From assembly GCA_022453515.1 (NCBI GenBank), contig JAJNNY010000088.1, positions 1-64,000 of the forward strand: 64,000 bases of DNA. The letters run 5' to 3'. Below, piece by piece: positions 10,717-19,854 of this stretch; position 1 is the first letter of the stretch, and every line of letters starts with the position of its first letter. The stretch is from Astrocystis sublimbata (lineage: Eukaryota; Ascomycota; Sordariomycetes; Xylariales; Xylariaceae). Below the pieces are notes generated by a model. The model was not told where the DNA came from. It made no database searches and saw nothing but the letters and a program-made list of their open reading frames with translations. A program made the translations under genes and the position numbers.

Positions 10717-12900
10717 ATGTTTACGGGTGTTGTGAGAACCCAAGCTTGCGGTTCTCGTCTTCTGTCTTGGCGAGCTCCTCATCCTCATCCTCAACCTCAA
10801 CCTCAGAGCCTGCCCTTGAACATCCTGACCCTACGACTGCGTCGATACTTGCATAGTCGGCCCCCGGCTCCTCCCCCGCAACATATGCCGACACGTGATT
10901 CCATTGAACACGATGCTGTTGCGCTTGTACAAGACCTCCTCGCACGCTTCGGTGCAAATGACACGCGCAGGAATGAGCCCCTCAACCAGTCTGATGCCTC
11001 TAATGGGTCTTTCAGCGTCAACTCCACGCTGAACTTGCAAGACACCCGCTTGTCGGAGCCCCAAGTGGCGGATCCATTCGCAGAGGCTGTGAGGGCCATG
11101 CGTCACGGAGACACCCAAATGCTCCTGTTCCATCTGCGAGCGATCAAGACAATGACTGCATGGGACATAAACGACGCTGTCGTGAAACTCCCCAGGACCA
11201 CATTTACCGAGTTCTTCCGTGCCCTTGATCCCTTGCGTGTGGCGCGGGATTACGATCAAGACCAGCCACAACCTACACCTACGGGTATGTTCAAGCTGCT
11301 GGATATGGAATCGAGTATGGACTCGTGGGGGGTGCGGAGGCTGTATATAGCACTGCTGCGGCGCCTCCTTCCCCTGATGAAGGTGCTGACTGATGCTGGC
11401 CACATCCTGCACAAAGACGAGTACGTCGCGCTGTTCCGATCTGCTGGTGCTTGTTCAGACATTGAGGGCGCAAAATTCCTCTGGAACCACTACTCCATTC
11501 ATTCCGTCCAGTGGCGCAATAATGAGGTTTTCGCCGAGTTTCTGAAGGCACGCTTCTTGACTGAGTCAATGTACTGGAACTACTCGAAACAAGATAGACT
11601 GGTTAGTCCGCGAAACCTTCACAGGTCACGTTTGCTGCTGAAGAGGGCGACAGTTGGACGACTAGATCAACTGCGATATAGATTGGCCGTGAGGAAGGGT
11701 CGCCGCAGCCTAAATAAAGAGGCAAAGCACATGGAGGAGCTGTCAAGAAAACTCCGACACCCACAAACGGCAATGAAAGTGTACTGGTCACTTGCGAGGA
11801 ATAGGAGCTTCCGCTTAGAAGAGGATATCGTATGCACGATGATGGTTGCTCTGGGCCGCAGCGGTGCCATTCGCTTCATTGGCGCCAATATCTTGGATCG
11901 CCTGTTCGATATTCCCACGCCGCACGCCGTGCCCCTCCAAACTATAGATGAATGGGCCGAGGAACTCGAGGCCCGCTCTGAGGACCCTAAACCTCGGATA
12001 AACCCTACCGTCCGCCTCATGCGGGCTGTCGTGGAAGCATACGGCTCCAACGCAGAAATTGCCACCGCTGCCCAACTCATCGAGCATATAAACAGAGTGT
12101 ATAAGGTGCCAATACCCCACGATGTCTGGCAAGACCTGATGGAGTGGACGCTGATTATGAGCGCGCCGCCGGTATCGACCGCTTATGAAATCGCCGGGCT
12201 GTATTCGAAGATCCCGACCCCCCAGGCTGTGGAGGCCATCTGGGATGGTATGACATCCCCCCCGTACAACCAGCTGCCTACCTTTAAGCACTTGAATGTG
12301 CTTATCCGAAGTCTCGTGGGCCCAGGCAATCTCACTAAAAGCACTTTAACAAACATAATAACATACATGAGACATGGCAAGGCATTGTATGATGTGCAAT
12401 GCCGCGTACATGAGGCGGCAGCGCTCGAATTTACACGTCATCAGCGAGATGTCGTCCATCACCATCCCGTGAGACTCGGCTTTCAACGCGAGCGATTCAA
12501 GAAGCAGCGCATGTGGTTTGACATCCACACCTGGTGCCGCTCGCTTCTCAAACGCTTCCCTTACTCGGACGACAGCCCGTTCCCTCACCCGCTCTTGCCG
12601 GCTTTCGTCCAAGAGTTCCGGCCCTTCCTCAGTAACCCGATCAGTTACGAGACACCGACGGGTCATGTCGAGATGGAGGACCCAGCTGTAGAGTCATTCA
12701 AAATCAGGACCAAAAAACTCGTAGTTTTGCGTATTCCAATGCGAAACAAAAGGAAGCTCTGGAGAACCAGGCTCGTGCATAGCTGGGATAAACATTACCA
12801 GTCTAGCCATTCGCTCGCCATGATTGACGACACCAAGGCCAAGGACCCCATGAACCTCCTGGCGCCACAGCCCGACGTGTTCATTCATCCCAAATACTAA
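10717..12900 (+). CDS. Mitochondrial PPR-like RNA-processing/translation factor (right copy)
   Basis: One uninterrupted 727-residue frame. The first 60 or so residues are rich in Arg, Ser, His and Pro with almost no acids, as in a mitochondrial presequence. From about residue 120 onward the chain is a helical array with spaced hydrophobic pairs, resembling degenerate pentatricopeptide repeats. The part around residues 430-560, with an AVEAIWDGM element, recalls the fungal family annotated as mitochondrial ATPase-expression (ATP13/Aep-like) proteins, which act on organellar mRNAs. The C-terminus is basic. The exact family is uncertain; a general mitochondrial PPR-like factor is the safer reading. 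It is divergent from LSM3 and convergent with GPI12. Confidence 0.82.
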   Translation: MFTGVVRTQACGSRLLSWRAPHPHPQPQPQSLPLNILTLRLRRYLHSRPPAPPPQHMPTRDSIEHDAVALVQDLLARFGANDTRRNEPLNQSDASNGSFSVNSTLNLQDTRLSEPQVADPFAEAVRAMRHGDTQMLLFHLRAIKTMTAWDINDAVVKLPRTTFTEFFRALDPLRVARDYDQDQPQPTPTGMFKLLDMESSMDSWGVRRLYIALLRRLLPLMKVLTDAGHILHKDEYVALFRSAGACSDIEGAKFLWNHYSIHSVQWRNNEVFAEFLKARFLTESMYWNYSKQDRLVSPRNLHRSRLLLKRATVGRLDQLRYRLAVRKGRRSLNKEAKHMEELSRKLRHPQTAMKVYWSLARNRSFRLEEDIVCTMMVALGRSGAIRFIGANILDRLFDIPTPHAVPLQTIDEWAEELEARSEDPKPRINPTVRLMRAVVEAYGSNAEIATAAQLIEHINRVYKVPIPHDVWQDLMEWTLIMSAPPVSTAYEIAGLYSKIPTPQAVEAIWDGMTSPPYNQLPTFKHLNVLIRSLVGPGNLTKSTLTNIITYMRHGKALYDVQCRVHEAAALEFTRHQRDVVHHHPVRLGFQRERFKKQRMWFDIHTWCRSLLKRFPYSDDSPFPHPLLPAFVQEFRPFLSNPISYETPTGHVEMEDPAVESFKIRTKKLVVLRIPMRNKRKLWRTRLVHSWDKHYQSSHSLAMIDDTKAKDPMNLLAPQPDVFIHPKY

Positions 12901-13413
12901 GCCGGATCTAGCTGACGGGGGTAGACATAGCGTTTAGCGTAGAGTGTCATGCGGAGAGCGAAGCGGCATGTTTTACTGTATCTTTTCAGCTATCGTTATA
13001 GAGGAGCAGAGATGATCTACAAGACCGGGGTTGCATCAAGACCGGGGCCTGGTGGTTATAGTTGTACACGGTTTAGAAGCCGGACTTAGAACCCATATAT
13101 ACAAGATGTGTGTGGTGGCCCGATGCGTATCGCTATGCTTGACCAATGTGATGCCGTAGCCGTAAATGCTGGCGAGAATCCAAGTACCTACCTACCTGAT
13201 GTATACCTGTGTTCGTCACATGGGGGTTTGCGACTCCAATGCATCATGGAGGAGGAGGAGGAGGGGGGGGGGGGGGGGGGGAAGTGGCATTGTCCTCGCC
13301 ATCTCCTCCATCTATATCCACCTAACCACCCGTGAGGCATCTCGCGCTTCCTTCGGTCTTTCCTCTTGCACGTAATGCACCCATTTGCATACATGCGACA
13401 CCGCTTTCAAAAA
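12901..13413. other. Convergent intergenic region with poly-G tract, right copy
   Basis: Mirror of 3235-3746. The tract at 13263-13281 has 19 G, against 18 C in the left arm. Purine-rich GGA repeats (13247-13262) adjoin it. Otherwise this is 3' flanking DNA of two convergent genes. Confidence 0.7.
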
Positions 13414-14417
13414 TCACACCTTGACCTGCTCCAGCCGGAGGTCGTTGATGACCATGTAGCGGCTCAGCAGGATCCAGCCCCAGCGGAACCAGACCATCTG
13501 GCTCTGGTGGGCGTGGGTCATGGCGCGGCGCGCGGCGCCGTAGCCCTCGCGGCCGCCACCCAGGAGCGTGCTCATGTGCACCAGAGTCCCCGGGTTGCCC
13601 CTGTCGCTGCTCTTGCGCTCGCCGCGGAACAGGGCCGCGAGCAGCGTCGTGGCCGCGTCGAAGATGCTGGTGTACTTCCGCCATATCCCCACGCTCGTCA
13701 GCGTGTACAGATCTACGGGCGCCGCCCACCCGGGCCGGCGGCCGCGTAATAAACTCCCTACGAAGGCTCGCGCGCCGTGGTAGAGGGATATGTGGTTCGG
13801 GTGCGACGAGACGCCCGTGCTGTCGAAGGTTATGAGGACGTCGATTGAGGCTGTGGGAAGGACTTGGACGCGCGAGGAGGGGGTGGTGGGGGCGTTTCCG
13901 GCGAAGTTCGGCGCGAAGGTGCTGCTTAGGGCTTTGGAGATGGCTTCGGGGTCCCAGGTCGTCGTCATCGAGTCGGGGAAGTCTCTGCGGGGGTGGACAA
14001 ACGTTTCGATTAGCGATGGTTACACAGGTGGGCGTCGCATAGGTAACAGTTGGGCAGGCAGGTAGGTAGCGACACTACTCACGGGCTATCAACAACAAAC
14101 ACATCCTCCTCTTTTCTTAGCCCCAGCAGCATCGCGCTCTTGACCAGCTCGCGCCGGCGCGTCTCGCCCAGGCCGTCGGCGTCGCCCGTGCTCAGACACA
14201 GGATCTTCAGGTGGTTGCCGGACTCGGGGCGCGTCAGGGCCAGCACGGTGGGCGCGAAGAACATGGCCTCGTCGTCCGGGTGCGCGATCAGCAGGCATAT
14301 CCGCTTGCCGGTGAGGGTGGGGAAGCGCGCCTTCATGCTGGACGCCGTGTAGGTGTATAGCAGGGGGAGCACGCCGAAGACTATCACGGGGACGCTGGAG
14401 AGGGTGGCGAGGTCCAT
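13414..14417 (-). CDS. gpi12: N-acetylglucosaminyl-phosphatidylinositol de-N-acetylase (PIG-L/Gpi12, right copy)
   Basis: The enzyme removes acetate from GlcNAc-PI at the ER membrane, the second step of GPI-anchor synthesis. Exons (minus) 14417-14083 and 13984-13414 give 301 residues, near the usual 250-300. A hydrophobic N-terminal segment (about 8-24) fits a membrane anchor. The family motif AHPDDEAMFF (45-54) carries the His-Pro-Asp-Asp residues of the metal site, GDADGLGETRRREL follows in the same exon, and SHPNH (172-176) supplies the second metal-binding histidine group. The ATG is preceded by an A-rich leader. The intron is 98 bp, in phase 2. The neighbours are the PPR-like gene (convergent) and the DUF7719-type gene (divergent). 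Confidence 0.93.
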
Positions 14418-15309
14418 TGGTAGAGCGCTTTTTCTTTTCTTTTGTGCCAGGGCCCTTTTTCAAAGCCTTTTCGCGAGAGAATTGGGGTTGGAATTCCGTG
14501 GGTAGCGATTATTTGTGTCGCGATGGAGTTTGTGGTGTTTGTTTATTGGAGATGCCCGTCACCGCTGAGACTACTGATGCATGGCGATAACGATTACAGC
14601 TTTGGATGGAATTTCGGGGAATTGTGAAATGAGAGGAATGATAGGTCGATTCTCTTGTCTTTTCTTGACTGTCTAAGATCTAAATTGTTGCGATGAAAAA
14701 AGATGTTGCATCTTAGAGACAACCAAATACTAGATAAATAAATGAATAGAGGGGTGATGCCGGCATTGATATGTACAATCGCCTTGGCTCTCCTAGTTCG
14801 ATAAAGATATGTCCGATCCGAAATGGAGGCATGCATGTTGAAATGCCTGACCTGAGTATAAATATTGGGTGAGAGCCTGAGATACACCCATGATACCTAT
14901 ATATAGAAGACGATGGCATTCTGTTGTTTGATCGTAAAGTACAAACGACCATATTACGAGCTGAAATAGCAACTTAAATGTTTCTGAGGTACTTGTACTT
15001 CTCTTTAGCCAGTAGTGCATATGGTGTTAGAAGTACCGGTACTTGATCGGAGAATTAGGGGACACTATACCTGTATCTTGGCAAAGGGATGATCATGTAC
15101 CTGAACGGCTTCAGGTACCAGCGGAAAGAGGCCCACAGTATTTCAAGCAGAGCTCCGTAATCATGCTGTCGTGTGTCCCCTGACAAGGAACTTTTCATTT
15201 TGATCTCAACAAATGTCAAGGAATTGCAGCAGTACACCCATTCACGAAGGCAACTTGAACCATTAGCCTGGCAACCTAGCGACTACTCCAGCTTAGTTAG
15301 TTGCCCAGC
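14418..15309. other. Divergent intergenic region GPI12/DUF7719-type, right copy
   Basis: Mirror of 1339-2230. It must hold the promoters of both genes. Moderately AT-rich, with no gene-like frame or repeat recognised. Confidence 0.6.
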
Positions 15310-16024
15310 ATGGTCAAAACTCGAAAGGAAAGGAAGGCAGCTGAAGACATCAAGCTTGCTCAGCCCGACCGTTCCGCGCCCACCGAAGAGACATTGCTCA
15401 ACCTGGCGCAAGAGCGCAATCTCTTCGACCAGGCCGACCGACATCCCGCCAACCGACGGAAAGCAGGAGGCAGCAGAGACGACGACGATGCCGAGCTATC
15501 GCCCACCGCCGAAAGGTTCATGGAGACTTTGCTCTGGACCGTGAGCTTGGCCATGCTGAACTTCACCTTCGACGTTCTCGTGCAACACCAGTATGCCATG
15601 GATGTATCGTGGCCCCAGATCATATCACGCGCCCTAGTCGCCTTTTTTGGTACGGCAAGAATACCATGGATAGGAGATGTTACAGAAATAAAAATGGATG
15701 CTAACTATGGTGCTCTAAGTCTTCTTCGTTGTTTTCTACGTCCTCCACCCCCATGCCTCGTCGCCTATCCTGCTGCCCGGCCTCCCGCTCCGATACCAAC
15801 ACTACCTCCGTCAAGTCATATTCTTCTCCATCAGCACCGCCGCCGGCTGTTACCTGATCGATGTATCCAACAACTACGGCTACTTGTACATAATGAAGCG
15901 GGCGCCGCCCCTGGGCTGTCTGTGGGTATGGTCTGTCATAGAGCTGGATCTTGCGCCCGCTGTTCTGTCTCTAGCTATCGCTGGCGGTTTCTTCTACCAA
16001 GGCGGGTACTCAATAAAAACATAA
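15310..16024 (+). CDS. DUF7719-type fungal membrane protein (right copy)
   Basis: Two exons, 15310-15649 and 15720-16024, encode 214 residues. The 70-bp intron starts GTACGG, has a GCTAACTATG branch site and ends AAG. A longer open frame that ignores the splice runs on to 16215 with Arg-rich nonsense, so the spliced form is preferred. The N-terminus is basic and charged (MVKTRKERKAAED), followed by an acidic linker and then four or so hydrophobic segments. The C-terminal part, with NNYGYLYIMKRAPPLGCLW and WSVIELDLAPAVLSLA, matches my memory of the fungal DUF7719 family, whose function is unknown. Its stop codon lies 29 bp from the stop of the convergent gene at 16054-17052. Confidence 0.8.
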
Positions 16025-16053
16025 AGCAGTTCTCCCGCTTTCGGTGTAATCAT

Positions 16054-17052
16054 CTAAGGAGAAGGAGAAGGCGAAGGGGTAGGCTCATCACTATCTGTCC
16101 GGACTTCGCGACACCGACCTCGACGGCCTCTCGTGTCCCATGCGTCTGGAGGGGTTGTAGGAGAATGCCGTTCATGGCGGCTGGCCTGACTCTTGAGCGT
16201 AGTGCGATACAATAGATCCCCCCACTGGTACAGGTCGGCTTTGTGGTGTTGCAAGGTCGCTTCCATGGTCTGTAGGCCCGTTTCGATCTTGTCTTGTTCA
16301 AGTTTTTCTAGTTGCTCAACCTCGCGTAATCGTCTAGGGAGCATCAGCCAACCAGCCTGTTACTCGATAGAATCGAGGAAAACGAGTCTGTCTCGGGACG
16401 GTGGGAATCGCAGATTCAAAACTTACGTGGCAAGTAGGTTGGTTTGGACGAAGCAGGCCCTCGCAGTGAGCGTTTCTCTCTGACGCATCAGCGACAATGC
16501 CTTTGCTCTCAGCTGCCACCACTACAGCGTGAAGTGTTAGCATTGTCAGCAGTGTCACCTTGAGCAAGCAAGCAAGCAAGCATGCTAGAGCCCTTGCTCA
16601 AGGGACTTGCAACTCAAGCAGTGCAAGCCGGTCCGAGCACAACCTACTGCGACGGAAAAGGCTACGGAGGTGCGCCAAGTCTTGGGCGCCCAAACCCAGC
16701 GCCCGCGTTCCGCAGCTTGGATCTTTCCTTCGACCGTCTCGACAACTTCCTTGAGGCCATCCTCGAGCTCCATTACACGGCCCAGAACGAAGGTACTGAT
16801 TTTGCTTTCGGTTTGGTTCGGATCCTGTCTACCTGTTTCAGGGCTATCGCCAACGGCGTCCTCCAGTCGCGAGAACCAACATGACTCAGTTTTGAACCAG
16901 GTTAGTGATGTTCTGACCTGGTCGTATTCCTTCTGGCTGTTTTGGAGATGCTTGCTTTGTACAAAAAATGTGGCCACCAAGGCGAAGATAAATGTGAGGA
17001 TGCCGGCGACATCAGCCACCCCGGACAAATAATCATTCCATGCAAATGACAT
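16054..17052 (-). CDS. Small membrane-anchored coiled-coil protein, fungal, unknown function
   Basis: Three exons (minus 17052-16648, 16521-16427, 16333-16054) give 259 residues in an unbroken frame. Intron 1 (16522-16647) is phase 0 with a GCTAAC branch site, and intron 2 (16334-16426) begins GTAAGT. Residues about 13-31 form one hydrophobic segment (VADVAGILTFIFALVATFF). The rest is charged and helical, with coiled-coil character at about 38-110 and in REVEQLEKLEQDKIE near 170, ending in a Ser-Pro tail. No enzyme motif is visible. It resembles unnamed conserved fungal proteins. The palindrome edge falls at the exon 1/intron 1 border, so only this copy has its start. Confidence 0.75.
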
Positions 17053-18286
17053 GATAGGTTGGTAACATGGGATGAGGGTTTATGGATGTGAATGCTTGGT
17101 TGATGATGCCCTCGGCCCGGCGAGGCTCATTAGGCACCAAGGACTGTAATGTCCAACGACGATAGTAGAACGTGCGCAGATCAAGCTCAAAACATGGGCA
17201 TCGTTACTTCTCACCCCGCAAACGCAAACAAATGTAAAGCCTTCAACATCTCCCCCATCGCTGGCCCGGCTTGGGCTGTCCTGACTTGGGCGTGGGCAGG
17301 TGCAAGCAGCCCTCGGCACCGTAGAACTCCGTTCCCCTTCGTGAATGGCAGTGAACGTAAGCATGGTGCATGATTTCCTGTGTGGGCACCTAGATAGACT
17401 CTTAAGGTGCATGCCTTCCAAGTTCTATATACCTCTTTCAAGCTGGTTGTTAGGCGTTACTTGGATGTACCTAGGTAGTCCAGCGGACGTCGGAAGTTCC
17501 CCCAAACCTTAAGTGATGCCCCTGGCGTCTGGATCAGAGGGAAGCTGCCTTCCAAGGCCCTCGAGGTAGTTGCTTGGTTAGGTAGGACCAAGATTTCACA
17601 GGTTGCCACGAGTTCGGACATCGGCACACCCAGACTTTGCAACCTACCTCCTTACCTCCTCCTACTACTACATCCCGTTCCCTACAATCCGCCTGGGCAT
17701 CGCTATTCAGATTTCCTATGCGCCCGAGTTCTTATTCAAGTTGTGTTGGACAAACCATAGTAACCTTATCGTTCACCATACCTTTAAGTTGTTTTTATGC
17801 AAGTTCGGCAGTCCTGGTCGTGCCTGCTCACAATTCCCATCCGTGAAAGCCATTACCGAAGGTAGCGAGGTACTCTTTGCCCCCCGGCCGGCGAAACACT
17901 TCACGTTTACCTACCTGGATACCTCCTGTATCTTCAGGTTAGTTCTTCACCTCGTACTCACTCAACTGCCTCACGTTCTCTTGCGTTCTCCAAGAAAACA
18001 ACCTTGAACGAGTGGTCAAAAGATTATTGTACAACCACGGTTAAATCTGGTTTTCGAACATACTTATCCATCACGGATCGTGACATTGACACACTCGCCT
18101 TCACAAGCGACTGAACCTCAACTCCTTCCCAAGAAACGTCAAATCAAGCTCTGATCTTCCTGTTCTACTACCACACGCTGCCCAATCTGACTGCTGCCAG
18201 CGTTAACTCTGTTAACTCGACTGACCCAACCGACCCAGTCACCTCATCCCCAAGTCCAAGTCCAAGTCTAGCCACTCCAACCCATC
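17053..18286. other. Intergenic region, divergent promoters
   Basis: A 1.2-kb stretch between the start of the coiled-coil gene and the start of the Ser/Arg-rich gene. Short CCTAGGTA elements occur (about 17466-17476) and a pyrimidine-rich leader precedes 18287. No gene seen. Confidence 0.55.
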
Positions 18287-19431
18287 ATGGGCGACGAGTA
18301 TAAACCCTACACGACCCCCTACACCGGCGCGGGCGCCGTCAAGACCGAGCAAGGCTGGGTGAGCTCGCGCGACCTCGGTGCGCCCGGCGCCGCCTCCGGT
18401 CCAGGCCCAGCCACGAGCCGTCGCAACAGCCAGGGCGGTCCCTCGAACCCACCAGCGTTCCACCAGACCGAGCTCACAGCAACTAACGTCTCACCCCCTA
18501 TCCCCGATGATTCTGCAACTACAAGCACCGACGGGCACCGACGCCACCGCAGCTCAGCTGTGTCGTCGTGCCGCTCGTCGCGCCGTAGCTCGCGCAACCG
18601 GGCCAAGCCGAGCAAGCCGATCCAGCCCAACAACCCCGAGGTGCTGGGGATTAAGGGTCCCGACGGCGTCGGGTACGAGCTGCCGGGCCACTACAGCGAC
18701 GCCGAGCTCGCGCGCCTCTCGAACCGCGACGTGGCCATGAAGATCGGCCTGCTGAACCTTCAGAAGGGCAACATCCACGAGGACATGCACCAGGCCGCCA
18801 CCAACCGCGACATCCTCTCGCGCGAGCCCGCCGAGCAGTTCCGCTTCCGCGGCCAGAACGACCGCAGCCTCGCCCGCGTCGAGCAGGCCATCCGCGCCTG
18901 GGAGGAGGTCCAGACGGCGCGCATTAGGGGTGTGCCGAACCCGGGGCTGGTGGATAGTATGTTCTTCCTCTTCTTTTCTCCTTCTCTCTTCCTTCTCTCT
19001 CCTTTCCTCTCCCTTTTCTTTCTACTGTTTACGTTTACTCCTTGATTGTTCTGCTGTGTTTCCTTGTCCATTTCTAGCGAATTCTCTATCGAGTCATGGC
19101 TGCGATGTTGTGGAACGACATGTGTTTGGAATTGTGTCCTTCCCCCTTGCTAGCCATGACCTTCTCTATAACTTCCTTTTGCGTCTTGATTGAATGGAGA
19201 GAATGTTGAGTGTAGATTAAATGTACTAACAGCACTTTCTCTCACGCAGTGTTGATGATCAGCCAAGACTACCACGAACAAAAGGACGACGAACCGATGG
19301 GCAAGATGGTTAAGAAGGGTGCTACTGCTGCTACTGCTGCTGCAACTAAGTCTTGTGGAGACTGCCCCAACGCCGGCTCGTGTGACGGATCATCGTCGAA
19401 GAAGAATAAGAAGGAGAGCACCGACTTCTGA
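18287..19431 (+). CDS. Low-complexity Ser/Arg/Pro-rich protein of unknown function
   Basis: Exons 18287-18956 and 19250-19431 give 283 residues. The 293-bp intron starts GTATGT, is pyrimidine-rich and has a perfect TACTAAC branch site before GCAG. Residues about 1-110 are disordered, rich in Gly, Pro and Ser, with an Arg-Ser stretch near 85-105. Residues about 112-225 are helical and charged and look conserved (LPGHYSDAELARLSNRDVAMKIG). The C-terminal exon is Lys-rich with a small cysteine group CGDCPNAGSC, which might bind metal. I do not recognise the family. The intron is long for this window. Confidence 0.78.
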
Positions 19432-19854
19432 TTCAGTGTATATTGCTATGAAAAGAATTTGTAACTTCTAAGTATGTGGAAGCAAGCAGGTACCTAGCCT
19501 CGTGTAGTGTACTGTACAGTAGCTAGTCAAAAAATGTGAGCTATGCCGAGCTAAGTTGCTAGCTAAGACATTAATTTATTTCACGCCTTTTGACTTTGTA
19601 TTTGATCTTGATAGTAGTTTAGACCTCGTGAGCTTATTCTCCGTTCTTTTTTGTTTTCTCAATGCCATTTTTTCCCTTTCCCTTTCCCTTTCCCTAGGTT
19701 GGTTTTGATTAATAGGTCCCTGTCCCGAAGGCCCCTGACTATTGCTACGAATTATTTAAAACTAAGACTTAACTAGGTAGTTTCGTATACCTCTTCCCTC
19801 TATCTAGGTAGTTGTTGCGCAGAAGTGGCGCCCATATATACTGTTAGTTCAATC
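19432..19854. other. Convergent 3' flanks with TTTCCC repeat
   Basis: A 423-bp stretch between two convergent genes. It holds four tandem TTTCCC units (19671-19694) and short CTAGGTAG elements. Nothing else is recognised. Confidence 0.6.

Larger units (their letters stand above)
8324..16647 (-). repeat. Right arm of giant spacerless inverted repeat
   Basis: Mirror image of 1-8323. Its outer end at 16647 lies at the predicted 5' splice site of intron 1 of the membrane/coiled-coil gene at 16054-17052. The matching is lost there only because the left arm runs out at base 1, so the repeat could be longer than seen. This arm has the intact reading of the two sites near 16427-16475 where the left arm carries indels, so it is the more trustworthy copy. 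All five gene models are best read from this arm. Confidence 0.97.

Noticed and set aside
10831..11412. 193-residue frame antisense to the PPR-like gene
   Set aside because: It lies entirely inside a strong coding frame on the other strand and has no motif; it is a shadow.
15301..16215. 304-residue single-frame protein at the DUF7719-type locus
   Set aside because: The frame begins at a non-ATG codon and, after about residue 116, becomes Arg/Pro/Leu-rich nonsense through the intron. The spliced 214-residue model keeps hydrophobic, family-like sequence.
1..16647. The inverted repeat as a DNA transposon or as a linear-plasmid terminal repeat
   Set aside because: The arms contain ordinary spliced housekeeping genes, with no transposase, polymerase or target-site duplication visible.
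19671..19694. TTTCCC repeats as a possible internal telomere tract
   Set aside because: The fungal telomere unit is CCCTAA/TTAGGG. Four TTTCCC units are an ordinary pyrimidine microsatellite.
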